From assembly GCF_040802235.1 (NCBI RefSeq), contig NC_133156.1:26431343-26495342 (forward strand): a DNA stretch of 64,000 nucleotides, written 5' to 3'. Source of the DNA: Manis javanica. Lineage: Eukaryota > Chordata > Mammalia > Pholidota > Manidae. Both the position numbers and the translations under genes were made by a program. The notes below the pieces were generated by a model. The model was not told where the DNA came from. It was given only the letters and a program-made list of their open reading frames with translations, and ran no database searches. Below are positions 37,415-48,429 of this stretch, piece by piece. The stretch's first letter is position 1; every line of letters begins with the position of its first letter.

Positions 37415-37866
37415 TGTGGATAAAATGAGAGTTCCTGTGGCCAGGATTCTCACCTGGCCCTGGTTGACAAGCTCACTGCACACCTGTGGGCAATACATGG
37501 CTGTTGACTCTATAAAAAGAGCTCCGCCCAGTGCTCCGCGTGCAACACGATGGCAGGGCTGCGAGGCTGCAGAGCAGAGGCTGGAGTGGTGGCAGCACCA
37601 AGGACAGAGGCCCAGAGGACGGCTGTGCAGGACAACTGTGCAGAGAGGCCCCGGGGATGGCTGTGCGGACAGAGAGGCCCAGAAGAAGAGACCGGCTTGC
37701 TGCATGCAGACTCACTCTGAGTGAATGGGATTCTAGTGACTGACCTGCCACCTGGAAATAAAGTTGGGTATAACCCTTTCACCCCAAGAACATTTTGCTG
37801 TCATTTTCTTTGGTCACACTGAATCCATAGCGAACTTGCCTGGGGCTGAAACCCATTGGCAAGACA
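37415..37866 (+). mobile_element. Solo LTR of an endogenous retrovirus (452 bp)
   Basis: It starts TGTGGATAAAA, ends GGCAAGACA, and is flanked by exact TAAAC duplications (37410-37414, 37867-37871). TATAAAAA is at 37511-37518 and AATAAA at 37757-37762. Compared with the 35366 copy it has about 34 extra bases from a duplicated GGCTGTGC...AGAGAGGCCC block. All open frames in it are shadows. The 5-bp duplication and TG...CA ends are retroviral hallmarks; I cannot name the family. Confidence 0.93.
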
Positions 37867-37914
37867 TAAACTTAGCTGGTTATTATAAATAACCTAAAGT
37901 ACACTAGAGATCAA

Positions 37915-38145
37915 AAATGATATGGGTTAAAAGTACAGGTTGTGGCTAAATCCCAGTACAACCAGTTAGTCACCTGCTAAAACTGAATGACATGCTTTAA
38001 TCTCCCTGTGCCTTAAATATTACTCCTCTGGAACATGAGGACAAGAAGAGACTCTCTTATTTCTATAGGGTTACTGTGACAATTTAATGAGAGAGTTATC
38101 AGAAACATGAGTCACAGTGCATGTCTCATAGTAAATAAATTCTGT
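37915..38145 (+). mobile_element. MIR SINE
   Basis: GTGGCTAAATCCCAGTACAA, ACATGCTTTAATCTCCCTGTG and GTTACTGTGACAATTTAATG fit forward MIR. Confidence 0.8.
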
Positions 38146-38147
38146 AG

Positions 38148-38545
38148 GATTTCATTCATTCATTTAAATCTTACTATATGCAAGAATTACTATAGGCACT
38201 AGCAATACAGTGGAGAAGAAAGTTCCTATTATTGTGTTGCTTATATTCTAAAATGAAAAAGTAAATACATAAATGAACAAAACAAATTTAGATAAGGATA
38301 ATTGTCATGAAGAAAAATTTAAAAAATGAATGATAGTAATGGGGAAGAGGTACTTAAAGGAGAATGGTCAGGAAAGGCTTTATAGAGGAGTAGCATTTAA
38401 CTATGAATAACAAGAACTTACTGTATGACAATCTGGACTCAAAGGCAAATGAAATCTGTAGCTTGATGAGATAAGGAGACAGTGGCATGAGGAGAGGTCA
38501 GGGCTGATCAAAGAAGCCTGTGATGAGGAATTGTATTTCATTCTA
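38148..38545 (-). mobile_element. L2 LINE, antisense
   Basis: TTCATTCATTCATTTAAATC, GGCACTAGCAATACAGTGGA, AGGAAAGGCTTTATAGAGGAG follow reverse L2. 38546-39479 is unassigned. Confidence 0.75.
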
Positions 38546-39479
38546 AGTGCAAAAGAAATTCAACGCAAAAATTTAATTTTTAAAGATGACTCTGGATACT
38601 GTGTAAAAAGTGGACTATGGGTTGGGCAGAAAGATAGAAGTTGGGGCAACAGAACAGAAGTGCCTGGTGGAAAAAGAGAAGTAGAAAAGTAGCCGCTGAG
38701 CCCTGCAGAAAGGCCAAATGGCAGGCAGATGAGGGTGGCCGTGAGCACACCGCAGAGTACTGGTGGGGACGCCGGGGCTCGCACAGCCTCCCAGCCGCAA
38801 AGAAGTGATCTGTATCTGACAAACCCTTCTTCTGAGAACAACTATAAAAAATGGATCAAAAGTCAACTGAGGTGTTTGAAGGAAACAAGGAGCAACCAGG
38901 GCAGCTGTGTATGACTTGAAGGGCCAGAGGAAAGGAACACATATTGAGATAGGTCCTAAATTGGTGTTTTCTCCACTCAGGGCATTTCTGCATTTCTGAT
39001 TCTCATTGCAGAACAAAAAGGCAAAATCGAAAACAGTGGCCTAGCAGTTTCACTGGGCTGGAAGGACAAAAAACTTAGTCACAGGCAGCCAGAAATTGAG
39101 AAGCCAAGACCCTTGAGAAAAAAGAACACCAGGGAAGAGATCCCCAAGCTCTGCATGCAGTTTCTCACCAATGCATTTGCCAAATTCTGAGATGCATATG
39201 TATGTGGTGAGAGTCTGAGGATCCAAGCAAATATTGCTAGTTATCCCCAGAAGCTGGAGCTAATTTCTCTCTCTTTGAGTGAGAGCTGGACTTAATGACT
39301 CACTTCTAAAGAACAGAGTCTGGGAATGGAAAAGCAGTAACTCTACAGTGGAGAAACCTGTCAAACACTACCTTACCCAAATGATCAAGGTCACCATCAA
39401 CAGTGATAAATCAGGGTGATATGCCTGTACCGCTGATATCATGTGACAAGAAGGACACTTCATTGCTGTGATATTCTTC

Positions 39480-39860
39480 CAAAAACTCATAGCCTCAGTC
39501 TAATCATGAAAAAAAAAACAGACTCAAACTGAGTGACATTCTACAAAATGCCTGACCAGCACTTGTCAAAGTTATTAAGGTCATAAAAAAAAAGGAAAGA
39601 CTGAGAATCTGTCACAGTTCAGAGGAAACTAAAGAAACCTGATGACTAAATGTAGTGTGGTATCCGGGACTGGATCTTGGAACAGCATAAGGGCAATAAA
39701 GAAAAAACTGGAGAAATCCAAATCAAGTCTGTAGTTAATAGGAATGTACCAATATTCCTGCCTTAGTTTTGACAAATGTACTGCATTATGTCAGATATTC
39801 ATACTAGAGAAAACTGGGTGAAAGGTACATGGGAGCTTTTCCATAAATCTCAATATAAAA
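39480..39860 (+). mobile_element. Old LINE 3' UTR-like segment
   Basis: GACATTCTACAAAATGCCTGA, TGGATCTTGGAACAGCATAAG and AACTGGGTGAAAGGTACAT follow the order seen in L1M-type 3' UTRs. Identification is from memory of the family only. Confidence 0.5.
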
Positions 39861-40084
39861 CAAAATGAATGATAGTGATGGGGGGTTACTTCAAGCAGGA
39901 TGGTCAAGTCTTTATTACAAAATAAAATTGAAAGATCGTTTTTGAAAAAGCAGCTGCCAAGAGGTAAAAAGGCTAAATAATGACTCTGGCAGTCCCCTAG
40001 AACTGGGGAAACAAAAATTCAACAGGGCCACCAAAGAGAAGTCCTGGCTTTCAGCCGAGGCCCTGATGGGCTGTCCCCAAGGGG

Positions 40085-40255
40085 GATGGAAAGTTAGAAA
40101 TAGACACCCCTCATATGGTGAGGGTGGTAGCTAGACTTTTGGTGGAGATCACTTTGTAGTGCATATAATGTCAAATCATAATGTAGTACACCTGAAACTT
40201 ATATAATTTTATATACCAATTTTTCCTTTAAAAAAAATAAAAGAAAAAAGCTGTC
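40085..40255 (+). mobile_element. Old L1 3' terminus
   Basis: The stretch AGACTTTTGGTGGAGATCAC ... GTACACCTGAAACTTATATA followed by an A-rich tail is a typical L1M 3' end. Confidence 0.6.
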
Positions 40256-40946
40256 ACCCCTCACAAAGTCTGAAACACAGCTTGAAGTCATCTTAATACA
40301 TGGTCAGATCAAGGTGATCTGTCCATATTCCGACAGCCAAAAGGAAATTTAATCCTGATTCAGAGCCACTATAATTTTTCATATACCATTTAAGGTATTC
40401 ACTGCAAAAATACCAGGGATAACAATAAACAGGTACAAATGACCAAAATCCAATTTTAAAATATCAGGCAATGGAAACATACCAGTAGATAACCCAGATA
40501 ATAGAATTATCAGACAGGAACTTTAAAGTAATTATGACTATTATGTTCCAGAAAATAGATAAAAAGAGAATTTCTCCAGAGAACTGGAATCTATTTTTAA
40601 AAAAGAAAAAAGAAGTGAAAATGCCAGCCTAAAAATCAAAACCAATGAAAGTAATTCTAAATATAATTGTAAAACCAGATTAAACACCGCAGAAGAAAAG
40701 ATTAGTGAAAGGAGTAGAAAAGATCCAGATTGATGCAGAGAAAGGGAAAAAAATAGACAATGCAGAAATGGGTATAAGTAACACATGGAACATCATGAAA
40801 AGGTCTTCACATGTGTAACTCGGATTCTAGATGGAGAGGAGTGAAGAAGCAATAGTTAAAGAAATACTTTTGATGAAATGCATCCAGACAAATTCAGAAG
40901 ATCTCTATGAGCCCCAAGAAGGATATTCATAAATAAAACCAAACCT

Positions 40947-41721
40947 TGGCAGCCTTTGAGGACTGAGGCAGGTGGAGGCCACAGTGGGTGCGAGGGAGGC
41001 TCAGTGCCCGTATTACCAGGACAAGCCAGAGTACAGCGTGGGTGCAGGCAAGGGCATGAAAAAGAACCCTGGCTCATGTCTCCTTCAGTTGGATTGTGTG
41101 CTCCAGGAAGGAAAATCCCCCTGTCAGTGTCTGAAGGAAGGACACTGCAAAGCTTCAAAATATTAATTTTTTGAACATCAAATACTATGGTTGGATGCCA
41201 GATCATCAAGATTCAAAGGAAGAAAAGGATATTGATAGCACCATGTTGAAACCAAGCTGAAAACAACAAAGGGATTTTCTCTGGTTATTAAAACAGAGAA
41301 GCCAAAATAGAAAACTACATCTATTTGGTTGGACCCTTCATGGAACACTGAAGAAAATGGATGAGTTCTGTTTTTTAATATGTATAAAGTAAATTATTCT
41401 CTTACTTTAAGTTATTTTTAGAAGAACTTAATTGAACACGTGTGGGCTAGGAGCATAATAAATGTATTTTTAAGAATTGTTCTAAAACACAAAGACCAGA
41501 AAGATAGTTGTTTTCAAACTTGACTATTTAAACAACAGAAATGACACAATTTGTATATCCTTTCGAATAGTATGAAGGCTACTGATGGGACTGATAAAAT
41601 TGATAACATGGAACCTGGTGAGAAAATGGCTATCAGGAAAGCTTAGCATAAAACTTTCATTTATTCAATCTGTTAGTTCTAAAATAAATTGTGTTTGATT
41701 CCTTGGGGAGTGGGGAAACCT
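40947..41721 (+). pseudogene. COA5: COA5 processed pseudogene
   Basis: The region 41004-41235 aligns without introns to COA5, a small twin-CX9C protein needed for mitochondrial cytochrome c oxidase assembly. Visible matches include YYQDKP, CLLQLDCVLQEGKSP, QCLKEGHC and the C-terminal RFKGRKGY before the stop at 41233-41235. It is dead: the start codon is GTG (41004), bases are missing just after it, a TAA lies at 41164-41166, and the last conserved Cys is His. Intronless structure with apparent UTR on both sides indicates retrocopying. The hexamer AAACCT at 40941-40946 and 41716-41721 flanks the insert and may be a worn target duplication. No poly(A) tail survives. The insertion lies inside ORF1 of an old L1M. 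Confidence 0.85.
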
Positions 41722-41758
41722 ACGTGCATCATATGCAACTAATAAGAACCCAAGTCAG

Positions 41759-42072
41759 ACAGCAGCAGACTCACAGAACCCAGGAAGGGACTAACAGTTA
41801 CCAAAGGGAAAGGGACTGGGGAGGATGGGTGGGAAGGAAGGGATAAGGGGGTAAAAGGGGCATTACGATTAGCACACATAATGTGGGGGGGGACGTTGGA
41901 AAGCCAGTACAACACAGAGAAGACAAGTAGTGATTCTATAGCATCTTACTACACTGACGGACAGTGACTGTAATGGAGTATGTAGTGGGGACTTTATAAT
42001 GGGGGGAATCTAGTAACCATAATGTTGCTTATGTAATTGTACATTAATGATACAAAAAAAAAAAGAAAAAAA
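41759..42072 (+). mobile_element. 5'-truncated young LINE-1 (3' UTR only)
   Basis: This 314-bp insert matches the 3' UTR of the 24-30 kb L1 (ATTACGATTAGCA, CATCTTACTAC, GGACAGTGACTGTAATGGAG) and ends in an A-rich tail. It is flanked by a perfect 15-bp target-site duplication, AAGAACCCAAGTCAG, at 41744-41758 and 42073-42087. It landed in an older L1M just downstream of the COA5 pseudogene. Confidence 0.95.
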
Positions 42073-43224
42073 AAGAACCCAAGTCAGTAAAACATTAAAA
42101 ACTACCAGGAAAAAAAGAATGCATTACCTTTAAAGGATAAAAATAAGACTTGTAGCAGACTTTTCAAAGCTGCACTATAAGTAGGGAAAGAATAGAATGG
42201 CAAACAGTGTATTTCCAAACACTGCTAAGAATCAAGACTAGAGCAGAGTGGATACCAGAAAATATTTTGAACTGTATTATATTGAAAATATAACTTAACT
42301 TGTAGGATGCATCTAAATTAAAGTTCAGGAGAAAATACAAAGCCTTAAATATGTATATTAGAGTGTGAGAAATTGTAAAAAAAAACAATTATCTAAGCAT
42401 CCATTTCAAGAAACCAGAAAAAAAGACAAACTCAACAAAACCAAAAAAATGCATAAGGTGAGAGCCAAGAAAGAAAAGATATTTATAATATAGAAAAAAA
42501 TTTAAATCTGGTTATATATGAAGTAACTAATCCCTAGTAAGAATAATCAAGAAAAAAAAGCACAAATCCCCAACATGAAAATAAAAAGACATAACTATAG
42601 ATTCTATAAACTAACAAGATAAGAGAATTATAGTAATTTATGCAAATAAATGTGAAAATGTATACAGAATGGACAAATGTCTAGAAAAATAAACTTACTA
42701 AAACCAACACAAAAAGAAATATATAATCTTAATAGTTCTATATCTATTGAATTAACTTGAGTCTGTAAATGAAAACCTACCTATAAGAAACCTCCAGACC
42801 CAGACAGCTTCACCAGTCAACACTTCCAGACATTTAAAAAAGAAACAACACCAATCTTACACAGATGTTTCTAAAGAACAGAAAAAACATCTCCAACTTG
42901 ATGAAGCCACCACGTCTTTATACCAAAACCTGAAAAAGACATTTTTGAAAAGGAAAGTTATAAGTCAGTCCCTCTCATGAACAAAAATAATTTCATTTAG
43001 TCAAACATAAGCAAATTCAAAGCAATAGAAATTATAAAAGTAGATACTTTGGGTAGATAATGACTGGAAAGGGATACAAGGCTGGCTTCAGGGGATGGTA
43101 ATGTTCTATATTGTGATACAGACAGCATCCATTTTGTAAATGATTTATTAAAATGTATGTGCTTTATAAAGTGTATTGCCATTTGAAATGGCCCTTAAAT
43201 ATGCAGTACATGAACCCCTTTTCA

Positions 43225-43345
43225 TCACCTCCACCCTTCAAGCAACACTGGTCATGCTCTTACTGTTCTACCATTTGCCACAGTTCCCAGCACAGTGAAG
43301 GTCATGAATAAATATTTGTTAAAAACTGGATGAACAAATCTTGTT
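43225..43345 (+). mobile_element. L2 3' terminus
   Basis: ACAGTTCCCAGCACAGTGAA and GAATAAATATTTGTTAAAAAC fit the L2 end; a MIR-like tail follows at 43346-43440. 43441-44454 is unassigned except for a MIR core near 43850-43945. Confidence 0.65.
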
Positions 43346-44454
43346 AGATATGTAAAATCTCAGCACAGTGTCAGACACTCAGCTGGTGTCCAAATTCATA
43401 TATATACATTTTGTTGTTGTTAACAAATAAATGAACCACTGAGTGAAAACTGGGGTAAAAAGCATATCCTCTGCCAGACCTTCTCAAGGCCAAAGTCCTT
43501 GTGGAGGCTGCAGAAGGTGGGAGGCCTGAGAAGAGGAAGTGGCTAAATCAACATGAAATGAGAGTTAAGGGCAGACTGAGAAGCAAGTAGGAAAAATAGA
43601 GGAGAGAGAATTTGAGAGAAAGGTGGGAATGAAGTACAAGATAATGAAAAGTCTCACATGGATGTCAGGCTGCTAGAGCCCAGATACAAGCATAGACATG
43701 GCTGCAAAAGAAAATTGGGGAGTCTCTGGGCAGAAAGCCAGGGTCTGACCAGCCTTGATATGAGGCATTTCTTCCTCATTGATCCACCTCATCCTCTTCT
43801 ACTTTAGGTCTGCAAACGAAGGGGGTGGGAGTCAGGACTTGAGAGACAGGCATCCTCAGTTCTCAATTCAGCTCTGTGGAGGTCCCTTAAGCCAGTCACC
43901 TCACTTTCCCAGTCCCTGGGTGACTAGTCAGTAACATGCGAGGAAGGTCTCCGTTTTTTATGCATCCACTCACTCCATATGACTAAAAATTCTCCTAATG
44001 CTTCTGACACTTCCAAAGAGGTTCTGAGGTCTCATCTTTAACGCAGAAAGAACAGACTATTGCTTTGCAATTAGAGGGGAAAAACAAAACACGTAGCCAG
44101 CACATTCTCTACGTCGGGTCAGGAAAGGCTGGCAGTAAGCCTCCAGGTCCTTGGAGGAGAGGCTCTTCCATGGTCTCATTTTCAGACTCATATTCATCAT
44201 AATACTTCAGCACAATTAGGCAGGCTGCTCAGCTGCTCCAATATCCATCTCTCTTTACAAAGTATCAATGAAGCTTGTCAAAGCAGTGTTGAAGCATCCA
44301 GCACTCTCCTCTGTGGATGGCATTATGGTCAGAGGCTTGGCATTGTGTTAATTACATCCGCTGGTTCAGGATAACATAACCTCACCTGATGAACACTATT
44401 CCTTCCTTTTCTTTTCCACTCATCAAGCCCTCCACCTAAGTTATCTTGTTCTTT

Positions 44455-44575
44455 CATTTTTTCATTCATTCATCCTTGTAGGAAATATTTACTGAGCACC
44501 TCCAGTGTGTCAGGAACTGGGCCAGGTGCTAGCTATTTATCAGTAACAGGCCAGGTAAAGTTCCTTCCTTGTAGA
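44455..44575 (-). mobile_element. L2 LINE fragment, antisense
   Basis: TTCATTCATTCATCCTTGTA, TTTACTGAGCACCTCCAGTG and CTGGGCCAGGTGCTAGC fit reverse L2. Confidence 0.8.
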
Positions 44576-44639
44576 TTTCCTTGACTTTCTCTGAGTGCCC
44601 TTCATTTTAGTCAGAGCAGAAAATAGTGCAAAGACCCTT

Positions 44640-44785
44640 TAGCTATAATTAGGGTACCTGTATTCTTGTACCAATTCTACTACTAGTCTAAGGAATAGGT
44701 CACTTAATCTCTCTGGGTATAATTTTCCTCTTCTGTAAATCATGGTTGAACAAGGGCAGTCTCCAAGAATCTTTTGAATGGATTT
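44640..44785 (+). mobile_element. MIR SINE fragment
   Basis: CCAATTCTACTACTAGTCTA, GTCACTTAATCTCTCTGGGT and TCCTCTTCTGTAAATCATGG fit forward MIR. Confidence 0.75.
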
Positions 44786-44789
44786 TTTT

Positions 44790-45475
44790 TCAGTAGGTCC
44801 TAACTAGTCTCCCTGCTTTCATATTGTCCCTCCCCACCTCCTTACACATTTTATGTAGCCAGCCTAACCTTGTTAAAATTTTAAGTCAGATCTTATTGCT
44901 CCTTTGCTCAAAATCCTCCAAGGGGTCTCACTCGGAATAAAACCCAGAATCCTTAGCATGGCCCGGAGGTAGTGATCTAGTTCCCAGCTGCTTCTCAAAT
45001 CTGATCTTCTGGAACCCTCGCTTCACTCACTCCACCTAGGCATGCTGGCCCACTTGCTGTTTCTTGCATACTCTAAGCATACTCGCCTCTCAGGGCCTTT
45101 ACATGTGCTTGTCTGCCCCTGGAAAGCTCCCCCTCCCCTCCTGAGGTTCACGTGGCACACTCCCTCACTCCCTTCAGTCACTCGTCCAAACATCTCCTTT
45201 TCAGAGGCATTCCCTCATCTGGTCACCCTATGAAACAGCTCCTCTGTGTCACTCTCTGCCCTTATCCTACTTTTTTCTTTTTAATCCATACAATTGCCTA
45301 ATGCATCATAGTTTACTTCTCTTCTGCCTTTTTCCACTAGAAGACACGTTCCATTAGAACAGGGATCTTTACGTGTTTTGTTCCCTGCTATATCCCCAGT
45401 GCCTAAAACAGTGTGGGACACACACTAAATTCTCAATAAATGTTTGTTGAATTAATGAAAGAATAAATCTCCCTA
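44790..45475 (+). mobile_element. L2 LINE 3' end, well preserved
   Basis: A long colinear match to the L2 3' region: TCAGATCTTATTGCTCC, CAGGGCCTTTACATGTGCTT, CACGTTCCATTAGAACAGGG, CTCAATAAATGTTTGTTGAA. Frames here are chance. Confidence 0.93.
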
Positions 45476-46564
45476 GTAACAAAATAAGTCTCAGCGTGTG
45501 TCAAAATTCATTCATATTTGGAAGGATTCAAATGTGCCTACTGGGAGCTATTAAGAACCAGTTAAGTATTGGAATTGGGCTACACAGAATACTCAGCAAA
45601 GAAGTGGACCATCAGCTGAAGCCAATCCATTCCATTCCATTAAGATTTTCTGTTTCATAGCATGGTAGTCACAACAAGATTCTACCTGAAAGCCATCCCT
45701 TCTATGCAGCTTCTTGTGGTGAGAAGAATGGGCATTCCTGTCCTCATTTGACTTAGGCCAGAGAGGTTTAGTCATTTATACAACATCATCCAGCCTTTTT
45801 GAGGCAGAGATATAAGAACGGAAATCCCTGACATCCCAAGGCTAAGTTTCTTTATTTTCAATAGAGACCTACACAAAACAGCAAGATCTGGGTACACCAT
45901 GATGAGGTATGGGGTAAGAAGTAAAGATTCACAACCATGAGAAACTTTACCCACCAATCCTCTCAAGTGATTGCATATTCCAGAGATTCAAGGTATTGTT
46001 TGGCTTACATACCGTCATACCCCCAATGCTTGGCACATGTTCAATTTATGTGTGCTGATTAAACAAAAGCAGTAAGCATCCTCAGAGTAAACAGAAGCCT
46101 ACTAGAAAACAGGTGCCCCAGGTATTTATCAGTCTCATCTCCTGCACAGGCCATAGCCTTGGAATCATTCACACCCACAAACCACAACACCACACACACT
46201 CACACACACAAAGCAACCCTGGAAGGGGAAGAAAAAGTAACTTATACACACAGCATCCATACCTGCCTGCATAGGTGCTTCCTAGCCTGGTGATGAGCAA
46301 GGACAAAGTTGCCAGCTCACAACTTATTTCAGTAGCCCATGCGCAGTTACAGTGATACAAGGGGTGCACTCACTACATATATTCCTATGTGGACAGAGAC
46401 GCATTACACACACAAATGTCCAAATACATTCACACACTGCAAATTCACTTCAGAATTAAGCAGGATACAAATCACAAATCAATTTATATACACGTTTGTC
46501 TTGCCCAAGCATACTCACAAATGTACACACACATATGTATACAAACACATTCACAAACATAATA
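45476..46564. other. Unassigned stretch with scattered CA-rich simple sequence
   Basis: Mostly unrecognised DNA. A MIR scrap may lie at 45725-45830 and an L2 end at about 46010-46060. From 46165 to 46560 ACAC runs recur in degenerate form. Confidence 0.5.
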
Positions 46565-46660
46565 TTTACCTCAAGGTATGATTGTGGGAAGTAAATGAGA
46601 TTGCATGAAGTGCACAATTGTGCCTGGTACATAGAATGCATACTAACAAAGGTTAGTGAT
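46565..46660 (+). mobile_element. MIR SINE 3' fragment
   Basis: GAAGTAAATGAGATTGCATG and TTGTGCCTGGTACATAGAAT fit the MIR 3' half. 46661-47799 has no other recognised repeat. Confidence 0.65.
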
Positions 46661-47010
46661 CTAGACAGATAGATAATACAAATTTTTATCAGACTCATGT
46701 GAATACCCCCTTCAAAGTAAAATTTCATTTTCAGCCTCTGCTGAGAACTCATGGAAATTCTAGGCAGCCCATCACTGTTCTGTGTATGGGAGCCAATAAA
46801 AGAGGGGGTAAATGCAGAGTGTGTGTAGCAGTGGGTGGAGGAAGAATCCCTGCTGGTAGGAGGCTGGTGAACAAACCTGTCCAGACTTCTTTGCTGGGGA
46901 GAAGGCCTGGGCTTGGAGAGAGCTGAGCTGTTGAGAACTACTCTAGGGAGAACCAGCCTCCAAAAATTAAAAATAAGGAGTTCCTAAAGCTATTGAGTAA
47001 GATGGGAAGA

Positions 47011-47036
47011 GGGTGGGGGGTTGGGGGGGTTGGGGG
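47011..47036 (+). other. G-quadruplex-forming motif
   Basis: Four G runs of 3, 6, 7 and 5 are separated by loops of one or two bases (T, TT, TT), a textbook quadruplex pattern, about 1.9 kb upstream of the GLRA1 start codon. Confidence 0.85.
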
Positions 47037-47867
47037 TATGCGGCGGGGAGTTGGCCCCTCCCAGTAGGCCAGGAGGGAGGGACTCCAGAGGCCCGTTCAA
47101 ATCAGCCAGAAAATCCTGCACAGGCTATTAATCCACTGAAGTCCCGTAGCTTGGAGAAAATCTGATTAACCACCTCCCCATCCGGGCTCTAGAGTGAAAT
47201 GTATAGCTGGTTTTCTGAAACTCAAATAAGATGGGAAAACAGTGAACCAGGAGGAATTAAAAACAGGAAGTGGAAGTGGTAAATGCTGGATACCTGTATG
47301 TGCAGCTTAGCTCTAGTTATTTTGGAGCAAGCCACAGATCTCTGAGGCTGTTTCCCCAGCTTGTAAAATGTAAATAAAACTGTCTCCTGTCCAATTGGAA
47401 GAAGACATATCTTCCTTATCTCCCAAAAGAGTGCCAACAGTGAGGCCAGGACTGCTCCCTCTTGACCCTGGAAACTGCTCACGGAATATGGCCTGTATTT
47501 TCGTGCTGCAGTGGCCCGCCGGGGAGGGAGGTCGTCTTTTATGAACCAGACTTCTCTTTGAAAGCTCTCCTTCCATTGCCAAATATTGCAACTTCAGAGC
47601 TCTAAAGAAACTCACGGACCTGGTTTAATCCTTCCCTTTTAAGATGATAAACTGAGTCCAGATGCTTGTCTGAACTGGGAACCATGGTGTTTGTTTTACT
47701 CACACACAACTACATTCTTTAAAAAAAGAATCAAGGCAATATTTTGAGAGACCTGGAGAGATTATCTCCATAACCTCCCCACCCCACCACCCGTTGCAAA
47801 AGAGAGGGGGGACGCGGCTCTCTTCCAGCACTCTAAGCGTTAAAAGCAACCCGGAGTCTAACACGCG

Positions 47868-47916
47868 ATTGGCCGAACTCTGGGAAAAGATGTGGTTTTC
47901 TCAGCCGCGGGCCAAT
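47868..47916. promoter_or_regulatory. Pair of oppositely oriented CCAAT boxes (NF-Y type)
   Basis: ATTGG at 47868-47872 (reverse-strand GGCCAATCG) and CCAAT at 47912-47916 (GGCCAATGA) both fit the NF-Y consensus RRCCAATSR. They sit 44 bp apart in the CpG-rich block, about 1 kb upstream of the GLRA1 start codon. That is rather far for the core promoter, so they may serve a distal or divergent start site. Confidence 0.45.
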
Positions 47917-48429
47917 GAGCACCTCGAGTGGGAGGGTTTGAAGATACTAAGGAGTTTTTCCCCCCTTTTTTTCTCTCCACCCCCTCCCATCGGCAATCGC
48001 CCGTTCCCTCTCCCCATCCCCCAAGCCGCCAGTTTGTTAAATTAATGCAGTAAGAAAGTCTGAAAATCTGAAGGAGTCCTGGCTAAAAGAAGATGGGAGA
48101 GCCCAGGAAACCGAGATGCAGCTGAAGCCTTGGGCTCCTAAGCCCTGCGAGGTCGCCATGGAGCCCGACAGCCCCTGAAACTTGCCCTGAGCTCTCTCCA
48201 GCCTGCAGCCACGAGCAATGGGACACCTTTTCTGCAGCGATCATAACTTATCCGGCGGGGACCAGAGAACAGGGATCGCAAGGCGACAGCAGACCGGCAC
48301 GCAGGCAGGGCAACAAGATTCCGGGACTCAGTCGCGATGCGCCAGCCTGGCATATTCTTCGGAATTTAACTGAGGGAAGCACTATCCATCGCTTCCCCTG
48401 GCCCCCAACCCTCTCAGGCCAGCCCAGGG

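Larger units (their letters stand above)
40370..43190 (+). mobile_element. Old LINE-1 (L1M), interrupted by two later insertions
   Basis: ORF1-like sequence at 40480-40940 (GACAGGAACTTTAAAGTAAT and following A-rich coding DNA) resumes at about 41722-41758 and 42088-42330. ORF2-like sequence continues to about 43020, and a 3' UTR-like tail runs to 43190. Frames are thoroughly decayed. The COA5 retrocopy (40947-41721) and a young L1 tail (41759-42072) sit inside it. The subfamily cannot be set by eye. Confidence 0.7.

Noticed and set aside
1..48000. A neighbouring protein-coding gene upstream of GLRA1 (for example NMUR2)
   Set aside because: No exon with plausible splice sites and known protein similarity was found; in human the upstream neighbour is hundreds of kilobases away.
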